Positions 1 through 10,942 of a DNA stretch of 64,000 nt are shown piece after piece (position 1 is the stretch's first letter; every line of letters begins with the position of its first letter). The notes below the pieces were generated by a model. It did no database searches, was not told the origin of the DNA, and was given only the letters and a program-made list of their open reading frames with translations. The position numbers and the translations under genes are program-made. Origin of the DNA: Tetraselmis striata (lineage: Eukaryota > Chlorophyta > Chlorodendrophyceae > Chlorodendrales > Chlorodendraceae); assembly GCA_006384855.1 (NCBI GenBank), contig VCJN01001646.1:124001-188000 (forward strand), given 5' to 3'.

Positions 1-736
1 TACCCGTGTAATCGTTGCCGAGTGTGGAAACGGGGTGCTCGAGGATCTAGCGCGCGCGGGGCCGTGGGCCTCTGCCCGAAAGTTGCTCGTCCCCTCCAAT
101 CGCTCTCCCGTTGCTTGTGCCGATTGCTCGGCCGCTGGGGCTGAGCCGGCGTCTGCGATGCGCTCGGCGCGGCCGACCTCCAAGCTATCCCGTATTACTC
201 GATCGGACTTCTCCTTGCATTCCATGCGGAAAGTCCAGGAGATCCTGAGCCGCCGTATCCACACGGTCCGCTTCACAAACTTGCTACGCGTATGAATGCA
301 AGCAGCCCTGACAGTAACCGGGGCCGCCTCTTACGCGATGCGACGGCGTTCTTGGTGACTGATCATGCAAGTGAGGGTCGCCTTTATGAAGTCCGTGAGC
401 GTTCCCCAGAGTACTACGATTCCATGTTGCGCGTGTTGCCGCTTGCCGCCCATTCGACCTTCCGGCGGCTCTTATTATCCTCTCCCTCGGCGAGCCCTGC
501 CATTGCGTTTTTTGTTCCTTCTCTGTACATGGCATGCTGTTTCGTTTTGAAGCTGCTGGCGTGGAGCTCACTCCTTCGGCTTGAGCGGTTGCGTACGCTG
601 ATTACGTGGCACGTTACTCTAGGGGCAACTCCAATCACGCCGCACACGAGTGAGCGGCACATGGCCTTTCCGACGTTTGCCACGACGTTAAGTCCGCTGC
701 CTTTGGCGTGGATGCCAAGGTCGGGCTTGACCCCTG
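1..736 (+). mobile_element. Non-LTR retrotransposon fragment, 5' part of interrupted copy (L1)
   Basis: This stretch is closely similar to the reverse complement of about 1550-2240, with many small indels and frameshifts in both copies, so neither encodes an intact protein. It corresponds to the part of the element upstream of the conserved C-terminal region seen at 2750-3300. It stops at the 10-bp direct repeat at 737-746, and the same element appears to resume at 2744. The call as non-LTR retrotransposon rests on the downstream C-terminal region, not on a visible reverse transcriptase catalytic motif here. Confidence 0.55.
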
Positions 737-746
737 CTAAAAGCAG
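737..746 (+). repeat. Left copy of 10-bp target-site duplication CTAAAAGCAG
   Basis: CTAAAAGCAG occurs here and again at 2734-2743, exactly where element L1 stops and L3 resumes. This is the expected footprint of a retrotransposon insertion of about 2 kb. Confidence 0.6.
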
Positions 747-2330
747 TACCTGCACTAGTAAAATCAATTCTGAAAGGTTGTCAGCAAAAACGAGACATCA
801 GCCTGAAACCAAGGGTCAAGCAGGAGGCCAGGGAGCCAAGAACCAAGGAAGAGCCACGGGAACCAGGAAGCCACCAAGTCGCCAAGGAACCAAAGGGTCC
901 TGGGAAACACTGAAAGCCAAATGAAGGAACGGCCAGAAAAAACCGAAAGGGGAATAGGAAACCAATTGGGACCACCGCCCAGGGTTGGGCCATCAGCCGC
1001 GGCGATGAGTGCGCTTGCAGCCGATGACCCGGGTCAATACCAACACAGGCTGAAGAGCGACGCGACGCAGTAGGCACAGGAGCACCATCGCGTGCTGTCG
1101 CGTGCGCCGCCGCGACCCCGCCAAGAACGTTGTCTGCATTCGCGATGTTGATGAGCAAGGAGAAACGGCGTCGCCACGTAGACAAGCAAAGCTCACTGGC
1201 ATATTTTCTGGTCAGTGTGCGTGTGGCTAGCTTTTGAGAGATGCACCAAGAAAACCTCAACGTGCCGAACTCGGAGACGGCGAAGCGAACAAAGCGAAGC
1301 ATACCCACGGTGTTTCGGACACCCTCGTCATACTTCTGGATTTTGTGGCGCTCTGCGGCCCATCAAAATGCTGTCGTTGGATCCGAGCTTCAAACGCCGA
1401 GGACAGGGACAATGGTGGTATCAATAGCGACCTTGTTCCCGCGGATACCACCATACCCAAAAAACCCAACATCGGCCGGCCAACCGGCGCTGCCCTACTT
1501 CGGAATAGAAACAAGCACCGACGGGCCCGTGAGGATCTGGACACCCACGCCCAGCGCGTACTTCACGTCGTGGCAAATGTCGGAAAGGCCATGTGCCGCC
1601 CACTCGTGTGCGGCGTGATTGGAGTCGCCCCCAGAGCAACGTTCCACGTGATCAGCGTATGCGACCGCCCAAGTTGAAGGAGTGAGCTCCACGCCAGCAT
1701 CCTCAAAACGGGCAAGCATACCTTGTACCGAGAAGGAGCAAGAAGCAAGCACAAGAGCATGGCTCGCCAAGGGAGAGGACAGGAGCCGCCGGAAGGCCAA
1801 ATGGGCGGCAAGCGGCAACACGGAACATGGAATCGTAGTACTGAGGGGACGGAACGCTCACGGACTTCACCAAGGCGACCCTCACTTGGAGGATCAGTCA
1901 CCAGGAACGCCGTCGCAGCGCGTAAGAGGCGGCCTCGGAAGCGGTTGCTGTCAGGGCCGCTTGTGGGCATACGCGCAACGAACTTTGCGAAACGGACCGT
2001 ACGTGTGAATGCGGTGGCTCAGGGTTTCCTGTACTTTCCGCATGGAGTGCAAGGGGAAGTCCGAGTAATGCGGGATAGCTTGGAGGTCGGCCGCCGAGCG
2101 CACTGCAGACGCCGGCTCAGCCCCGCCCGGCGGCCGAGCAGCCGGCACGGGCAACGTGGGAGCGCTTGGAAGGGAGCAACTTTAGGGCAGAGGCCAACGG
2201 CCCCGCTAGATCTTCGAGCACCGCGTCTCCACACTCGTCAACGACACGGGTATGAGCGGCGCGAAGCTCGACAGCCCACATCGGCGCCGACGCGTTGGCG
2301 CCGGCATCAAGCTCCAACGTTGGGGTGGCC
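747..2330 (-). mobile_element. Non-LTR retrotransposon 3' fragment, nested insertion (L2)
   Basis: On the minus strand this copy runs from about 2330 down to 747 and is 5'-truncated. Near 1490-1260 (minus) it carries the segment around IDTTIVPVLGVS followed by a Lys/Tyr-rich stretch and then VSEFG. That resembles the C-terminal region after reverse transcriptase in algal LINE-like elements, of the general form D-x-T-hydrophobic...RKYxx...FVPFAVExxG. The 3' tail from about 1000 to 747 is non-coding and matches the tails at 3240-3460 and 43390-43690. Stops and frameshifts make it a pseudogene. It sits between two copies of CTAAAAGCAG. Confidence 0.55.
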
Positions 2331-2339
2331 AAAGCCTGG

Positions 2340-2680
2340 TGTAAAGGTTTTGCCGGTATTACGGGTACATGTACTCGTAATCCGGATAGACGGCCTAGGC
2401 GAGCTGGGACCAGCCCGCCTATCCGCGCGTTGGCCCATTTTTCAGGTCCTCATTCAAGTCGCGACGTACCCCGGTACTAAATCACTGCGTCTTTGTTACG
2501 AGATGAGACAGGACCGGTACGAATATCCAGTGACGACTGGCTCTCACGGCCCGGCCGGTCTCGAGCCGCCGACTTACATACTCGTAGTCACTCGCTCTGC
2601 CACTGAGCGCTCTAGTCAGCATAAGTTCCCGGGTCTGATGGTCGGATCGACCAGGGAACTCATACAAACGAGGGATCGAA
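2340..2680 (-). mobile_element. tRNA-derived SINE-like unit, family 2
   Basis: Read on the minus strand from about 2640, it has a tRNA-like head: a D-arm-like GCTCAGTGGCAGAGC (A-box region) and, about 35 nt on, a B-box-like GGCTCGAGACC. A body of about 250 bp follows. The body recurs at 48492-48745 in the same orientation, and the head segment recurs at 50703-50806. It lies inside the same target duplication as fragment L2, at that insertion's 5' end. The tRNA resemblance is read by eye and has not been folded by a program. Confidence 0.55.
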
Positions 2681-2743
2681 GGCGGTATTAATAATAATGT
2701 GTATCTTAGATCAGTGCAAACACGACATGCGCACTAAAAGCAG

Positions 2744-3465
2744 GGGTCGAGCCCGTCGGTGCCTGTTTCTCTCCCAAAGGGCAGCGACGGGCGGCCTGCC
2801 GATGTTGGGCTTTTTGGGTATGGCGGTATCCGCGGAAACACGGTTGCTGTCGATACCACCATTGCCCCTATCCTCGGCGTGTCAACCTCGGATCCAACGA
2901 CTGCTTTGCGGGCTGAAGAGCGCCACAAAATCCAGAAGTATGACGAGGGTGTCCGAAACGCTGCCGGCATGCTTCGCTTTGTTCCTTTCGCCGTTTCCGA
3001 GTTTGGCTCGCTGGCCCCGCACGCCGAGGCTTTCTTGGTGGAGCTCGCGAAAGCTAGCCACGCACACACTGGCCAATTTTTTTTCCTTGGCCGCCGTTTC
3101 TCCTTGCTCATCAACATGGCACATGCAGACAACGTTCTTGGCGGGGTCGCGGCCGCGCGTGCGGCACGCGATGGTGCTCCTGCGCCTGCGTCGCGTCGCT
3201 CATCGGCATGTGTTGCTATATATGACCCGGGTCATTGGCTGCAAGCGTCCTCGCCGCGCCTGATAGCCTACCCCGGGGCGGGGGTTCCTTTAGTTCCTGG
3301 CAGCTAAGTGACTTCGTGGTTCCCTTGGCTCCTTCTTGGTTCTTGGCTCCCTGTCCTCCTGCTGGACCTTGGTTTCAGGCTTATGTCTCTCTTTTGCTGG
3401 CGCAACCTTTCATAGTTGCTGTTAGTTCTGTTTGTAGTGCGCTTTTGTGAAAGCCCTGATGTAAA
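2744..3465 (+). mobile_element. Non-LTR retrotransposon 3' fragment (L3)
   Basis: Frame-open over about 2759-3307, it encodes a region with VDTTIAPILGVS, then an alkaline KIQKYDEGVRN stretch, FVPFAVSEFGSL, and a LLINMAHADNVLGGV-like segment. This is the C-terminal block seen in LINE-type polyproteins of green algae. The tail to about 3465 is non-coding and ends near a TGTAA (gatgtaaatt). It is probably the continuation of fragment L1 (1-736), split by the L2 insertion. The catalytic RT domain is absent. Confidence 0.6.
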
Positions 3466-3477
3466 TTATATCTTTAC

Positions 3478-3735
3478 AAGGTACATCCCTTGTCCGCTCG
3501 GTAGAGCGGTCGTCTCGTATGCGAGAGACCCGGGTTCGATTCCTGGCTGATGTATTTCGGCAATATCGGCCCGGCGTGTCCCGGGTTTACCCGGTTGATG
3601 CATCAGCCCTTCGGGGTTTGAATGAGGCAATAGTCTATGGGCTATGCCAGACCTACGACTGCAGTTGGCGCACGAGGTCAAGTGCTGGGGCGGCTTCGGC
3701 CGATGTCCCGCGGGGCGAACTTCACTTTACTTTTA
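3478..3735 (+). mobile_element. tRNA-derived SINE, family 1
   Basis: The head folds by eye as a tRNA-like sequence: a D-arm-like hairpin CCGCTC/GAGCGG, an anticodon-like loop CTCGTAT, and a T-arm with CCGGGTTCGATTCCTGG (canonical B box). ACATC and GATGT can pair as an acceptor stem. A body of about 190 bp follows and is repeated at 48235-48490 in inverse orientation. The weak anticodon stem and the repeated body argue for a SINE and against a functional tRNA-Thr(CGU). Confidence 0.6.
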
Positions 3736-5900
3736 CCGCCGCCTTCGATGATGAGATGTCGTCGTACCTGTACCGTACTACTCGTACTGGGGTGGGCGAT
3801 ATTTTGTTGTTTTTCCGTCCCGCCTGGGACAGGACTGGCACCATTGCAGCGTCGTTCCGACGGACGTTTCGCAGCGATCCATCCGCCCTACGCGTTTGGG
3901 CTTCGGCCCATTCGACTAATGCGATATTATTGAGCGCAGGCAGCAAGCAGTCTGGCCAAGGGGAAGCCAAGCAGCCAGCAAGCGGTCTGCCGCCAAGCAA
4001 CCTCACATCAAGCCTCCCGGTCCCCTGTCCCTTTGCAAGACTGGGACTGCGAGTCTCCCCGGGGCTAGGCGGCGAACCCGAGGTGGACTACCCGAGTCAT
4101 CGTCCCGGCCGAGTCACTGATCGTCAAGATCTTTTGCCCCGCGGGGCGTCGTAGACGCGGACCACGATGGGAGCGGCAAAGCGACGGACTGCGACGCCAT
4201 CAGCGGCCGCCCAGCTGAAATGCGTCGCTTTGATGCTTGCAGGTCCGACAAAATAGCAAGTCCTGCTGGTCAGCCACCGCTAGCTGGCCGGGTGCCCCGC
4301 CGTCTGTGTACAGTAGGCAGGTCGGGGCGGCGTCGTGTTTCGAGTACATCCCCCCGTCTATTAGGTCGTCGGGCGCGCGAATCCTCGTCGTGGTTTTCGT
4401 CTCGAGGACCATCATCTGGCGCCCGCAGCCAGGATCAGACGACACTGGATCAGTGGGCACACTGTCTGCGCGACCAGTGTCCGCATGTTCAAAAGGGGAT
4501 TTAATGCCTCCGACGGAAGGACGAGTAGTTGGGTTGCGGTGTCCTCCGCCGGAAAGGGGCAGGGGGTACCGATGCAGACGACGCGCGCTGGGGCAGAATC
4601 GCGAAACGGTGGTCAGAGGGCACGAGGAGGTCCTGCGAGTTTCCGTTCCGCGCGTATCAAACCAACGCCGGGGAGGGCAACGGGGTGTGGGTGGGTGGGG
4701 GGGGGGGGGGGGTGAGGGCGGGTGGGAGAGGGGGGGGGGGGGGGGGGGGGGGGGCGCATATGTGACGACTCACGGCCTGGCGGCCGCTGTACCCTGTGTT
4801 AGCGATTTGCGACTGACCGATAAGTGTGCAACTGTGTCCCTGTTCACCGCCGGCGCTCAGCGGCGATGCTGGTGCAATCGGGGTCGGTCCCGCACTCTCA
4901 TCTGTGCCTGTTCACACGCATAAACTGCCATCTGACCTTGCACTCGTTACGCCGATACTTCGCCCTGAATCTACTAGTGCACTACGCCTCGCTACCCTCG
5001 CGTTGGCCTTGGCTGACTGGGCGCCTCCACGGTCTGAACCGTCGGCGTGGCGCGGCTGATGTGCAGTCTCGTCGAGGGCGCCCGGGTCAGGATTCCCAAG
5101 CAGCGGCACATCAAACTTCAGCTGAGCACGCGAGGGAGTGCCACACCAGACGCGGACTGGCCGGCTGCCTCTGTGCCTGCCAGTGGAGGGACTGATTCGG
5201 CAGCGGCAGTTCCGGTTTCGCAGGCCATATGGCCGCGAAGCCATCCGAGGTAATGCACAGCGTGGCGTGACTTAGTAGTGCCGGGCGAGGGGAGGGGATG
5301 GCGGGCCTTGGCCGCGTTGACTGGTTGGCAACTGGTAATGCTGTGTGCGACCGGAATGTTGGCCTCGCTGCTGGCACCGCAGGGCTCCTGAGGGAGCGGC
5401 CATCACCAGCCAAGCGCCGAGCTGCTCGTGCGTGGATGCCAGCAATGTGGTCTGCCACGGAGAGAAATCCTTCCTGATTGAGGAAGCCGGTGCGGCGCTC
5501 CAGCCAAACTCAATGTGTCACTTCTCAGATGGCGTTGTGATGATGCCGTACCCATGCTTTAGGTTCACTATTTAGTATGGCTCTTGGCCAATTCAGAATA
5601 TAACATTATGGTGTGCATGCTGCTCCATTCCTTCAATTGGCGTCACGGTGCAAAAAGTATAGACTTACTTTGCAGCATCAAGTTGGAGTACATGCCGTTT
5701 ATGATTATGAATGCTCGTACAGTTTCTCTCTGCGGGAATCGGTATGTATACACCGCAGCAAAGCAGGCTTGCTCCCGTCAGAACATACAAGAGGAGTCGA
5801 TGGACACCATCTACCAAAAATGGTAACAATGCAATGCCCCACTGCCTGATGCCTTGACCGCACCCTGATATGCCGGCTGCCCCCTGCCAACGCATACCGC
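3736..5900. other. Intergenic region upstream of the GT29 gene; repeat scraps and a poly-G block
   Basis: No coding region is convincing here. About 3820-3950 contains scraps of two dispersed repeats (a 'gacaggactggcacc' segment and a 'cggcccattcgactaatgc' segment), both better preserved elsewhere in the window. Poly-G runs occupy 4697-4712 and 4730-4755. The first exon and promoter of the glycosyltransferase gene may lie in 4760-5900, but I could not place them. Confidence 0.5.
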
Positions 5901-5902
5901 AG

Positions 5903-8146
5903 TCCGTGCGGTTTGCCCTCTGAAGCAGGGCATCCGCAGCATCCGCCAGGCGCTGCTCTGTACGGACCTGAGGGTGCGTCAGGAAGTGGATGCGCGGGCC
6001 GTCCGGAAGGTGCCGCGCTCCACGGATGAGGCCCTCGATGACACGGAGGCATGCAAGGGCGAGCTGATTCGGAAACGAGACATCCCGCCGCCTCCCAACA
6101 GGTGAGCGCAGCGGCCCATCAAGGTCCGACGGCTCCGATCAGCAGGTTGCTCATTTGGCTAAGCCTGTGGATGCCCCCCACCCCCCCGGCCTGCGCGTCT
6201 CCCAGTATGTCGCAGAAGCAGAAGGCGGCGTATTATGTAAGCCATACGCAGAAGCAGAAGCTGGGCGTGCATTTGCTGCCCGCTGTGATGGCGGCCCATG
6301 CCGTGCTCCCGCTGCTTTGGGCGACGGGCGAGGGCGACATGTTCTACGACCACCATAACATGTGGATCAAGAGGTCCGCAGCCCCCTTCCGGCGGCGCCT
6401 CAGGAACACTGCGACACGCTGGGGCGGTGGCCAGACGGAGAGAGCATTGGCGGGCTAGCAATGGCCTGCATGCGCTCGCCGCTGTGGTTTGGTGTGACTG
6501 AGAGAGCGGCATGCTGCAGGGGTAGCCATGATCCCTTCACCAACAGCACAAAGGCCTTCCTCCCCGAGGTTGGCCCCAAGGCGAGCGCTAAGCCCTGGGG
6601 GCGGTGCGCGGTGATGGGCAACTCCGGCATTCTTAACCATAACAACCAGGGCGCCGAGATCTCAGCGCACGACACCATCATCCGCATCAACCAGGTGCGG
6701 CCAGCGTGGTTACCCTCATCGCCATGATATCCGACAGGCCGGCGAGATCTCTCCTTTGTGACTTTGTCTCAAATGATAGTTGCCACAGAAGGAGAGCGGG
6801 CCTGTGCTATTGCCAGCGAATGGCTTAACTCTCCTGATTGGCCTGGGGGGGAGTCATCCCGGCTATTAAAGCGCAGCTCTGAAGGCAGGCGGCGCCCCAC
6901 ATGTTTGCTGCCTTGCGGCAGGCCCCCTTCCTGCCCAAGTACTCCGACGCAGTGGGCAATCGCACGGATGTGCGCCTGTTGAACCACAAGCTCACTGAGA
7001 TGTACTCTGGGGACTACAGTGATCTCGTCTACCGGGACCCCAACGCCACCTACGTTGCCACCCGCGCCGAAACAAAGTGCGACTCCCCTCCGCCCCCCGA
7101 CAGCAAAGCCCATCTTCCAACGCCTGCCTGCTCAGAAGGCACATTTGAGCGCCTGCCAAGGCCGAGCCCTCTAGCTCCCCCCGCGTGATATTGTCATTTC
7201 ATGTCAGGTTGTGTATGCCACCAGAGTGCTGACGGTGAGGCCATTGTATTGACATGCCCATCCCCCACCCACTCATCCGCTCTTCCGTCACGCTCATCCG
7301 CTCTACTCACCACAGGCATTTTGAGACACTGGGCGAGAAGATGCAGCAGTCGCACCCTCACAACAAGCTGCTGTTCAGCACCCGCGGGGTCATCCGGCAT
7401 GGAGTTGCCCTGATGACCTCCTTCCGCGCCGGTTTCGAGGAGGCCACAGGGCTGGTCTTCCAAGGCGGGAACTCGCCCTCCAGCGGGCTGGTGGCTATCC
7501 AGATGGCACGCCAGATGTGCACCAGCGTCAACGTCTACGGCTTTGCGCTTGGGAACTGCGCTGGCAAATGCCCACGCTACCACTACTGGAACATCGCAGA
7601 CGCGCCGGAGCGCAGCAGCGGCGGCTCGTACAAAGGGCACCAGTACGACGTCGAGGGCTGGCTGCTCAAGGTAATTATTTGCTTTGTCAGTATCCATATG
7701 CAGCTTCCCCCTGACCAGAATGGAGCCAGATGCCATGGCCGCGTTTCGGGTGAATATAAGTTGAGGTTGCCAGGCCTTTCGATGTCCTGCAGGCGCTTCA
7801 CGTCATGGGCGTGGTCTGCATCAGCCCGCCCCCGAAGAAGATGCCGGCATGCGGGAGCCGGCTGGGGGGATTGCTTGCGGAGGATGGCACCCTCTATGAC
7901 ACCGGGATGCTGCAGCGGCTCGAGGAGCTGTTCTACTCGCCCAACTTCCTTGATATCATCCTCATGTCGATCGTGCGCGACAGAGCACGCCAGGCCGGTG
8001 CTGGCCCTGCTCGCACATGGCAACGAAGCAGCGGCGTCAGCAGCAGCAGCCGCCGGCCGCGCAGCGGCATGCAGCCGGGCAGCCGCTGGCCTGGCAGCGG
8101 CAGGTTGACTGGGCTGAGACGCAGGAGCCTGCGCACCATGCTGTAG
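5903..8146 (+). CDS. GT29 sialyltransferase-like glycosyltransferase (multi-exon, 5' end not resolved)
   Basis: Family GT29 enzymes transfer sialic acid (or a related sugar) from CMP-sugars to glycans in the Golgi lumen. Reconstructed exons are 5903-6101, 6206-6373, 6526-6694, 6922-7076, 7316-7670 and 7793-8146 (about 465 aa visible). Exon 3 carries sialylmotif L (RCAVMGNSGIL, then G-EI-HD-IIRIN). Exon 5 carries sialylmotif S (GNSPSSGLVAIQMARQMC with YGF) and the motif-VS region HQYDVE. Phases agree across all proposed junctions. The second donor (AAGAG|gtccgc) and its acceptor are weak. The N-terminal signal anchor expected of a type II Golgi protein was not found, so a further 5' exon is likely. 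The last exon has a Ser/Arg-rich tail. Family assignment is secure; acceptor specificity, and whether sialic acid is the true donor in an alga, are unknown. Confidence 0.82.
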
Positions 8147-9418
8147 GCACGCAGTTGGTGGCATCAGCGAACAGGGCTGGTCCATCCGCGATCTGCAGAA
8201 CGCGGCATGGGCTGCCGTTTGCATCGCGGGGCGACTTCCTGACCAAAGGGCGGCGTGTAGATTGCCGGCAGCGAGGATGCCATGGGAGCGCTCATCCTGC
8301 TCATAATAATAGATTAATAGTAGCAATAATAATAATAATATAGTAGCAATACCTATAGCAAGGGTAAAGTAGCGGTAGATAATAACAGGGTAGTGACACA
8401 CATGCAGGGGCTGAGGACTGCTGGAAATCAGCAACAAGCAAAGCTGTCACCTTTGCAGCTCTGGACGGCCTTTTGCCGCTGCCCAGTTAGGAAGGATAAG
8501 TTACAGAGCAACTGCTGTAAATGACCGGAGGCCTACGAGCAGGAGGTAACTGAGCCGCATCATCCTGACCCAAAAGTGAGCACCGGCATGCAAGATAGAT
8601 GCAGTTACTGCATACTAGGCGCCACAACCCAGCAGCTACGGCACCCGTACCCGGTAGGCAATAGCGACTGAAGACCCCCTCTCCTTGACCTGCGTGTTCA
8701 TGTCATCAAGCCGCGTTTTCTGCATGTGCACCAGTTTTGCGGTGCCCGTGGCAAGTTCCCAACTCGCACTCTTCTGTCACTGCTCTGCGTCGGCGTCCAG
8801 TCCCACTCGCTAACCAAATGCACACAAACCTGACCGCTGCTCGCTCGGTACCGGTCGTATGGTGATGGCTTCACTCTATGTGATGCCGATGATTGTGACA
8901 TTTAATGATTAAATCATAAGAACATGCTCGTAAGTATTCAGCGGCATCATCTAGTTAATTCCATACAGCTGACAGGAAGCGCCCCAGTCAGCCATGATGA
9001 AAGCCGGGCATAATATTATCATCAATAGTATTCTTATATGCCGATCTCAACAGTAATGGTAGAACTAGATTGCCGGAAAGGCGCCCTGTCGTATTTTGGC
9101 GGTATATGCGAGGCGCAAAAGGGGGTGGGGTGTGTGTGTGTGGGGGGGGGGGGGGCGGGGGGGATCCGCCGGGCCCACGGCCGGCAAGCCGGTCATGGGG
9201 CTGGCCAGCGAGCAGGGCGTGAGGGCCCTTCAGTGTGCCGAGTGTTCATACGTTACAGCCCCACACTCCCTTGGCGGGATTGTGCAGTGTGTACATGCAG
9301 CGAAAGAGGGACGGAAACTTGTGTGGAAAAGTATATTACCCGCCCCGAGCGCGCGCGCGCCGCCCCGATGCTGACGCCGCGCGCGCGCCCGCCCCGCCGC
9401 GCGAGCCGCCGCCGATAT
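8147..9418. other. 3' UTR and intergenic spacer with simple repeats
   Basis: An (AAT)n-type microsatellite lies at about 8308-8343. A GT run followed by poly-G is at about 9129-9156, and an alternating CG-rich stretch at about 9350-9410. I see no gene. Confidence 0.5.
8516..8520 (+). terminator. Candidate TGTAA poly(A) signal of the GT29 gene
   Basis: TGTAA, the usual green-algal polyadenylation signal, lies about 370 nt after the stop codon at 8144-8146. Confidence 0.45.
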
Positions 9419-10768
9419 ACGCCCCTACACATAAGTTTGGGGTCCCTTTTCGGCAGTCTCAAGACTTCAGAAGTCTAGGGTACCTGAACGTAGGGCATAT
9501 GAGATGAAACCCTGGAATCTTAGAGGGTTCTATAAAACCTGCATGACGAGTGGCTCAGACCGAGGCTTAAAGACCCTTGACTAGGGAATCACGCTGCACT
9601 TGGTGCGTGGATGGGCGTCGCCTGCAACTGCACCAAAACCGGGGTCGGTATCACGCACACGCCGACGCGCGTGAATAGACAACCAAACGGCGGGATGGCC
9701 ATGAACGCGTGAGGAAACACATTGGCGAGGGGCTCGGGTGCATTTGGTTGGGGTGCAGCCGTGTGGGCGGCGGCCAGCAGTACATGTCGCGTTGCGATAC
9801 TGGCATGGCATCAGTGTCGGCCACGCGCAGCAACACCCCCTTGGCTTTGAAACGCTATAACTTCTCAGGGTTTGCTCAGAAACACTTTTTAAAAATAACA
9901 CGCGATTCCTCGTTCAAAATCTGCGTCGAAAACAATCTTCCAAAATCAAAAATCGAGTTTTTTGGTCCCCGAAAAAAAATCCCCAAAGATGATCATCCAA
10001 GTTGCCCCTCACTGCCTCATGTGCCCACCCATATCGGGCTCGTGGCTTTGCGCCAAGTGCGTGTCTAAGCCCCATACTCAGTTGCGCGAGAGAGTTATGT
10101 ATGTGGATGACCACGGACCACCAACACTTGGCATGTGCCACCTCCTAGCGATACACACATCTTCCAGCCAAAATGCCATTTTCCACAGCATTTTTCAAGG
10201 AATTTCATATGAATCGCAATCCACGCCCCTACCGCGCCACCCCGCCCACGAAACGGTGCAACTGGCATTCCACCACGCGCCCCCATAGTAGAGCATTGCC
10301 CTACACCAAGGGGGCCATCGAGCGCCTCTCCTACGTGCGTTCGCCACAGAAACAGCAGCATTTTCACCCCGAAACTGCTCCCCACAGTGGCCAACTTGTC
10401 GTTGGGGTGTCACGTCGTGCCTATAGCGACATGCTTTCAGTGGCCTACACGCACGGTGTGTGCAACTTATGCCAAGGGCCGTGTCCACCGAGTTTGGTGC
10501 GACGAGTGCCGCAATTTCCATAGGTTTGGACGGTTGGCGCAACCCACAACTTTCTGGCGCCAACGCATCATGCACTGATTTCGCGTTTTTGAAGGGGCGC
10601 CCACAAATGGTCGTGTTGTCGCGCGGGTGGGTATAAAGCGCACAATAGGCGTTCGCCCGAACTATTCCCACTGTAGTTAGCATGTATGCACATGCAGCCG
10701 GCGGTATCCTCGCCCATGCATGCGCTTTGCGATCGAAAATGCAAAACCCGGACTTATGTGGAGGGGTG
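9419..10768. mobile_element. 1.35-kb terminal-inverted-repeat element, copy 1
   Basis: The left end begins CCCCTACACATAAGT, and the right end reads, in reverse complement, CCCCTCCACATAAGT. After these the two ends diverge but stay similar for about 35 bp. The unit is repeated almost base for base at 10943-12290. Open frames of about 100-160 aa on both strands do not resemble a transposase and overlap each other, so this is probably a non-autonomous DNA transposon. No clear target duplication is visible. Confidence 0.6.
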
Positions 10769-10942
10769 TGCGCCGCACCAAGCACGCTCGACGAGGTCGC
10801 AATAAGGCGTCTTGGGACAGTGAGCCCTTTCGAGCCCGTGGCTCGCATGTGGATGCGTCATAGGCATATGCAGCCAGTAGGAACATTGGGGTGATTCAAA
10901 CATGCCGCGTCGGCCGTATATGGCCGAATGACATATGGCCAA
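10769..10942. other. Unique spacer between the two 1.35-kb units
   Basis: About 170 bp of sequence is not shared with either flank of the pair. It separates the right end of copy 1 from the left end of copy 2 and contains no gene. Confidence 0.5.

Noticed and set aside
3482..3552. Functional tRNA-Thr(CGU) gene
   Set aside because: B box and D-arm are good, but the anticodon and acceptor stems are imperfect and the sequence continues into a body that is repeated elsewhere, as in a SINE.
9709..10068. Open frames of about 75-217 codons inside the two 1.35-kb units
   Set aside because: They overlap on both strands, none resembles a transposase, and conservation between copies reflects recent duplication, not selection on a frame.
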